Of a DNA stretch of 27,624 nucleotides, positions 24,326 through 27,624 are shown one piece after another. Position 1 is the first letter of the stretch. The number at the start of each line of letters is the position of its first letter. A program made the translations under genes and the position numbers. The notes beneath the pieces are model-generated. The model was not told the origin of the DNA. It did not search any database and saw only the letters and a program-made list of their open reading frames with translations. This DNA is from an uncultured Lachnospiraceae bacterium (GTDB taxonomy: Bacteria > Bacillota > Clostridia > Lachnospirales > Lachnospiraceae), in assembly GCA_934320895.1 (NCBI GenBank), contig CAKRFY010000035.1:1-27624 (forward strand). Reading direction: 5' to 3'.

Positions 24326-24688
24326 TCACTCTTCATCAAGTATCTCATCTATAATCGAAAACACTTCTTTAAGTCTGTTTTCATCACTTATATCCATACC
24401 TTTAAGAATGACATGCAGCTTCTTCACCAGTTCTTTCTGTTTTTCAAATTTTTCTACAAGACCGAGTTTTTCTTCATATCCACGCAGCTGTTTACAGGCT
24501 CTCTTTATGGCATCATGCACACCTTGTCTTGTAATATTTTCATCTTCTGCTATCTCAGCAAGATTATAATCATCAAGTATACTTGCCTCAAACATTCGAC
24601 GCTGATTATCTTTTAACAATGCACCATAAAAATCATATAGAAGAGAAAGTTCAACTCTCTCTTCTATACTATGTCCATTTTCTGCCAT
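24326..24688 (-). CDS. ylxM: YlxM, SRP-associated HTH protein (UPF0122)
   Basis: A 120-residue protein with a sigma-70 region-4-like helix-turn-helix ('YNLAEIAEDENITRQGVHDA', then 'IKRACKQLRGYEEKLG'), preceded by 'LLYDFYGALLKDNQRRMFEA'. YlxM family members are encoded beside ffh and in Streptococcus interact with SRP components. Start ATG 24688 lies 1 nt after the stop codon of the upstream gene, so the two are translationally coupled; GGAAGG lies upstream. Confidence 0.95.
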   Translation of the reverse strand: MAENGHSIEERVELSLLYDFYGALLKDNQRRMFEASILDDYNLAEIAEDENITRQGVHDAIKRACKQLRGYEEKLGLVEKFEKQKELVKKLHVILKGMDISDENRLKEVFSIIDEILDEE

Positions 24689-24689
24689 A

Positions 24690-25001
24690 TTACTTTTCTA
24701 CCTTCCGTGGATTAATCTTAAACGAAAAATCTGGATCATTTATATTGACCTGAATCTCTTTGCCATTCTCACCTAATATCCTGACATAATCATTCTCAAC
24801 ATGACTACACTTATAAACCTTACCCTTGAAATATCCATCACCATCAACAAAACTAAGCGCAAGATTTATAAATGTGTTGGATGCCATAAGAGTACCTGTA
24901 GCCTTATTAAATCTTGAACCTTCCGGCTTCTGGTTCTGTGTCTCATTAAATGCTTCTGCAAGTCCGTTTATCAATTCACCTTTTAACTCTGAACTATCCA
25001 T
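24690..25001 (-). CDS. Hypothetical 103-aa protein coupled to ylxM
   Basis: I do not recognise a family. The product is soluble; 'FNKATGTLMASNTFINLALS' and 'VDGDGYFKGKVYKCSHVEND' suggest an N-terminal helical part followed by a small beta barrel ('YVRILGENGKEIQVNINDPD'). I chose ATG 25001 because GGAGGATAAA directly precedes it; the ORF begins at 25019 without a site. The gene ends 1 nt before ylxM, so it is probably made together with the SRP accessory protein. A candidate promoter lies at 25108-25137. Confidence 0.75.
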   Translation of the reverse strand: MDSSELKGELINGLAEAFNETQNQKPEGSRFNKATGTLMASNTFINLALSFVDGDGYFKGKVYKCSHVENDYVRILGENGKEIQVNINDPDFSFKINPRKVEK

Positions 25002-25107
25002 TTTATCCTCCATAATCAAGATTTCTAATCTCTATGCCTTTATCATAATTGTAGAAATTATTTGTCACAACATATACATAGTATATATTTATTACATACA
25101 TATAATT

Positions 25108-25137
25108 ACAATAACAATTTTAACAGCAGATTGTCAA
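25108..25137 (-). promoter_or_regulatory. Candidate promoter of the 103-aa gene and ylxM
   Basis: Minus-strand TTGACA (25132-25137) followed after 18 nt by TATTGT. The -35 is perfect, the -10 moderate. The leader would be about 100 nt and AT-rich. Confidence 0.5.
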
Positions 25138-25221
25138 CTAACTATTATTACATATTCCTGCTTATTTTGTCATAATCACCACCAATCATACCTACAGTAT
25201 GATTAGAAACGATTATAACTT

Positions 25222-25977
25222 TTAATCATCATTTCTTCTTCCAAAAAGCAGTACAAGTCTCAAAAGCTGAAGTAACGTAGATACAGTTGCAGTTATATAA
25301 GTCATCGCTGCCGCTGTAAGAACTTTTCTTGCACCCCTGACTTCATCTCTGTACAGCATGCCACTCTTGTCAAGAATCTTCAACGCACGTGATGAAGCAT
25401 TAAATTCTACAGGTAGTGTGACTATCTGAAATACGAGTGTCAATGCAAACAATATGATACCTATATTAAGAATATTAAAAGAGCCACATATCAAGCCCAG
25501 AATAATAACTGGCCATGACAACTTTGAACCCAGATTTACAACTGGAACTATAGCACTTCTTACTTTAATAGGAACATACCCGACATTATGCTGTATAGCA
25601 TGTCCACATTCATGTGCCGCAACACCTACTGCCGCTATTGATGATGAAGCGTATACACTGTCCGACAAACTAAGCACCTTGTTTCCAGGATTGTAATTAT
25701 CAGTTAAATTTCCTGAAATATGTCTTATCTGAACATCATATATTCCGGCATCATGAAGTATCTTTTCAGCTGCCTGTGCACCTGTTATACCTCTTTTGCA
25801 CCCATACCTGCTATATTTATTAAATGATCTGTTTACATTTGCAGATGCTATCATACATATAACGGCACCGATTATAACAAGTGAATATGTCGGATCCATT
25901 CTGTAAAACATCCCTGGAAAGCCATAAAATCCCATAAAGCCATTACTACCAGTCAACAAACAAGAAACAATTTCCAT
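25222..25977 (-). CDS. YugP-type membrane zinc metallopeptidase
   Basis: The 251-residue integral membrane protein belongs to the neutral zinc metallopeptidase family PF04298. After an N-terminal hydrophobic segment (about 30-46) and 'GITGAQAAEKILHDAGIYDV', the active site 'GVAAHECGHAIQH' gives the HExxH at residues 122-126. Four hydrophobic segments follow, with the family motif 'LPVEFNASSRALKIL' supplying the likely third metal ligand (Glu) and 'LTAAAMTYI'. Substrates are unknown. Start ATG 25977 has AGGAGGAATATAT upstream. It is followed by a long gap with structured leader sequence upstream and by the 103-aa gene unit downstream. Confidence 0.93.
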   Translation of the reverse strand: MEIVSCLLTGSNGFMGFYGFPGMFYRMDPTYSLVIIGAVICMIASANVNRSFNKYSRYGCKRGITGAQAAEKILHDAGIYDVQIRHISGNLTDNYNPGNKVLSLSDSVYASSSIAAVGVAAHECGHAIQHNVGYVPIKVRSAIVPVVNLGSKLSWPVIILGLICGSFNILNIGIILFALTLVFQIVTLPVEFNASSRALKILDKSGMLYRDEVRGARKVLTAAAMTYITATVSTLLQLLRLVLLFGRRNDD

Positions 25978-25992
25978 ATATATTCCTCCTTC

Positions 25993-26113
25993 TGCTTAAC
26001 ATATATAAAACAAATAAGTCAAGTGGATATTCTAAATCCGCTCTGCTACTTGCTCATAACACTATTAGGTAACTATGTCATTTTTTTGTTCTCCGTCTGA
26101 TATATGTTAAGCA
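25993..26113. repeat. 14-bp perfect inverted repeat framing repeat copy 2
   Basis: TGCTTAACATATAT (25993-26006) and ATATATGTTAAGCA (26100-26113) are perfect complements 93 nt apart. The near arm abuts the ribosome binding site of the zinc-peptidase gene. They may be ends of a small mobile element or close a structured leader RNA. Confidence 0.65.
26019..26068. repeat. 50-bp dispersed repeat, copy 2
   Basis: Same element as 13091-13140, 45 of 50 identical. Its hairpin is GTGGAT-ATTCTAA-ATCCGC; the C-to-T change relative to copy 1 keeps the pair as G-U. Here it lies 42 nt upstream of the zinc-peptidase start codon. Confidence 0.85.
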
Positions 26114-26168
26114 ACTATGATCATTTATATATTATTTAATATTCTTAACTATTATTTTATTTTAAAAC

Positions 26169-26194
26169 ACGCCAGACAAATCATTGCCTGGCGT
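26169..26194. terminator. Terminator after the carboxyltransferase gene
   Basis: ACGCCAG and CTGGCGT pair over 7 bp, with CAA/TTG continuing past one mismatch. It is followed by ATTTTTG on the plus strand and GTTTTAAAAT on the minus strand. It probably ends the minus-strand carboxyltransferase transcript, 195 nt after that gene. Confidence 0.65.
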
Positions 26195-26388
26195 ATTTTT
26201 GAAAAATAATTCTTCTCTTTTGATATTAAATTTATCAAATTCAAAACTCATTACATCCTAAATGTATAAGACGAAACTTTGACCTCCACACATACTAAGA
26301 ATTTCACATAAACTCCTAACATGAACTCATAGCGAAGTTTCACAAGAAACCTCTAAGATGAAACGATGAAACCTTTAGTTTTCATCAT

Positions 26389-27624
26389 TTATACTGGATA
26401 AGCCTTGTTCTCTGTGTCTGCTGCTGAAGCATCAACCTTGTTCTGCTGAGCCTCTCTGTATTTGAAGAACTCTGTAGCAACCTGTGGGAATAATGCATAT
26501 GAGAGCACATCCTCATCCTGCTGTTTATACTGAGCCATCTCTTTTTCGATTTCCTTAAGCTGTGGCTTAATAAGATCTGCTGGACGGCATGTAATAACCT
26601 TAGCATCATCACCAAGACATTTCTTCTGTACTTCAGGATTAAATGGTTTAACAGTCTGTCCGAACTCACCTGAAAGGAGTTTCTTAGACTCTTTAGTTAC
26701 CATCTTATATCTCTCACCTGATACCACATTAAGCACAGCCTGTGTACCTACGATCTGTGATGAAGGTGTAACAAGTGGTGGCTCACCAAAGTCTTTACGT
26801 ACTCTTGGCACTTCCTCGAGAACCTGCTCATACTTGTCTTCCTGTCCCATTTCTTTAAGCTGTGATACAAGGTTACTAAGCATTCCACCAGGAACCTGAT
26901 AACGAAGTGTCTGAATATTAACGCCAAGTACCTTTGTATTCATAAGACCACTCTTGAGTGCCTCTTCACGCATTGGACGGAAATAATCAGCAATCTCTGC
27001 AAGTTTTGCCTGATCAAGACCTGTATCATATGGTGTATTCTTAAATGCCTCTACCATAACTTCTGTAGCCGGCTGGCTTGTACCCATTGAGAATGGTGAA
27101 ATAGCTGTGTCAATAATATCGCATCCTGCTTCTACAGCTTTCATATATGTCATTGAAGCAACACCTGATGTATAATGTGTATGAAGATCGATAGGAATAC
27201 TTACTGATTCTTTAAGTGCCTGAACAAGTTCTGTTGCCTTTGCAGGAACTAAAAGACCAGCCATATCCTTGATACAAAGTGACTTAGCACCCATTTCCTC
27301 GATCTGTTTTGCCATATCTTTCCAGTAATCAAGTGTATATGCATCACCTAATGTATAAGAAAGTGCAACCTGTGCATGGCCATTTTCCTTATTAGCAGCA
27401 TTAACTGCTGTCTTAAGGTTTCTAAGGTCGTTAAGACAATCAAAGATACGAATGATATCAATACCATTTGCAATAGATTTCTGTACGAAATACTCTACAA
27501 CATCATCTGCATAATGATTGTATCCCAAGATGTTCTGACCTCTGAACAACATCTGAAGTTTTGTATTTTTAAATCCGGCTCTTAATTTACGAAGTCTCTC
27601 CCATGGATCTTCCTTAAGGAAACG
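26389..27624 (-). CDS. Oxaloacetate decarboxylase alpha / pyruvate carboxylase subunit B, C-terminal 411 residues
   Basis: The gene runs out of the window; the frame is open from 27624 (first residues 'RFLKEDPWERLRKLRAGF'). It is the biotin-dependent carboxyltransferase barrel that transfers CO2 between biotin and pyruvate/oxaloacetate: 'MLFRGQNILGY', 'DIIRIFDCLND', the carbamylated-lysine site 'CIKDMAGLL', metal ligands in 'IDLHTHYTSG', and 'STAISPFSMGTSQ'-like 'DTAISPFSMGTSQPATE'. The conserved carboxyltransferase C-terminal domain follows ('GGMLSNLVSQLKEMGQ'). It ends with a short Ala/Asn-rich tail and no biotinyl domain, so the biotin carrier is a separate protein. In Clostridia this subunit serves a Na+-pumping decarboxylase or a split pyruvate carboxylase; the context cannot separate them. 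Confidence 0.93.
   Translation of the reverse strand, partial: RFLKEDPWERLRKLRAGFKNTKLQMLFRGQNILGYNHYADDVVEYFVQKSIANGIDIIRIFDCLNDLRNLKTAVNAANKENGHAQVALSYTLGDAYTLDYWKDMAKQIEEMGAKSLCIKDMAGLLVPAKATELVQALKESVSIPIDLHTHYTSGVASMTYMKAVEAGCDIIDTAISPFSMGTSQPATEVMVEAFKNTPYDTGLDQAKLAEIADYFRPMREEALKSGLMNTKVLGVNIQTLRYQVPGGMLSNLVSQLKEMGQEDKYEQVLEEVPRVRKDFGEPPLVTPSSQIVGTQAVLNVVSGERYKMVTKESKKLLSGEFGQTVKPFNPEVQKKCLGDDAKVITCRPADLIKPQLKEIEKEMAQYKQQDEDVLSYALFPQVATEFFKYREAQQNKVDASAADTENKAYPV

Larger units (their letters stand above)
25978..26388. other. 411-nt gap between the carboxyltransferase gene and the zinc-peptidase gene
   Basis: No gene is visible. From the zinc-peptidase side it holds a 14-bp inverted-repeat arm, copy 2 of the dispersed repeat, the other arm, and a terminator at 26169-26194. 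Near the carboxyltransferase stop codon is a stretch with repeated GATGAAAC/GAAACTT-like words and a small hairpin GATGAAA-TTTTCATC around 26363-26386. Confidence 0.6.

Noticed and set aside
24151..24348. A 65-codon frame between ylxM and ffh
   Set aside because: It crosses the terminator hairpin and the ffh promoter and overlaps both neighbours.
1..27624. CRISPR arrays, tRNA or rRNA genes, complete insertion sequences
   Set aside because: No regularly spaced repeats, cloverleaf-like sequences, rRNA segments or transposase frames were found on reading both strands.

Overview
The window is AT-rich DNA from an anaerobic, spore-forming, low-GC Firmicute. The best fit is the Lachnospiraceae (Clostridia). 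Support comes from spoIVA, the ylxM-ffh-rpsP-khpA-rimM-trmD cluster, a YtrA-type gntR with an ABC exporter, an oxaloacetate-decarboxylase/pyruvate-carboxylase type carboxyltransferase, and strong GGAGG ribosome binding sites. No species call is made. Almost every gene is on the minus strand; the exceptions are the permease fragment at the left edge and a 14-codon orphan ORF near 19.1 kb.

Layout. (1) 1-2.1 kb is a decayed margin: the 3' part of an FtsX-type permease gene with its terminator, then a frameshifted and internally deleted AAA-ATPase/PD-(D/E)XK gene. (2) 2.2-6.5 kb is core: rpsU (57 codons), an AlkD-type DNA-alkylation repair gene with an unusual insert, and alaS behind a perfect TTGACA-17-TATAAT promoter. 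(3) 6.5-9.98 kb is a gntR-ABC ATPase-permease operon, whose promoter is followed directly by a perfect 14-bp inverted repeat, very likely the GntR operator. (4) 10.05-11.5 kb is spoIVA. (5) 11.7-19.2 kb is accessory DNA: a bacterial-type PARG (ADP-ribose glycohydrolase), a 71-aa protein, a YbjN-like protein, two different metallophosphatases, a DUF4253-like protein and several unrecognised genes. At least two of these are broken (a stop directly after the start codon; one or two A-run frameshifts), and there are gene remnants and an orphan promoter. (6) 19.3-20.4 kb carries two small membrane-protein genes (DUF4190, DUF2752). (7) 20.6-25.1 kb is the SRP/ribosome-maturation operon, with trmD carrying a Cys-containing insert and no rplS after it. 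(8) 25.2-26 kb is a YugP-type membrane zinc peptidase; the window ends inside an oadA/pycB-like gene.

The most interesting material is the accessory block, which looks like a cluster of signal-removing enzymes (ADP-ribose and phosphate removal) plus immunity-like small proteins, and the non-coding structure. The latter includes a 50-bp repeat present twice with conserved hairpin pairing, each copy in the leader of a minus-strand gene; a 14-bp long-range inverted repeat around one of those copies; a terminator whose arm contains the -35 box of ffh; and short GGGGAC elements next to gene debris. I did not find an unequivocal new system; the candidates are ranked in the findings.
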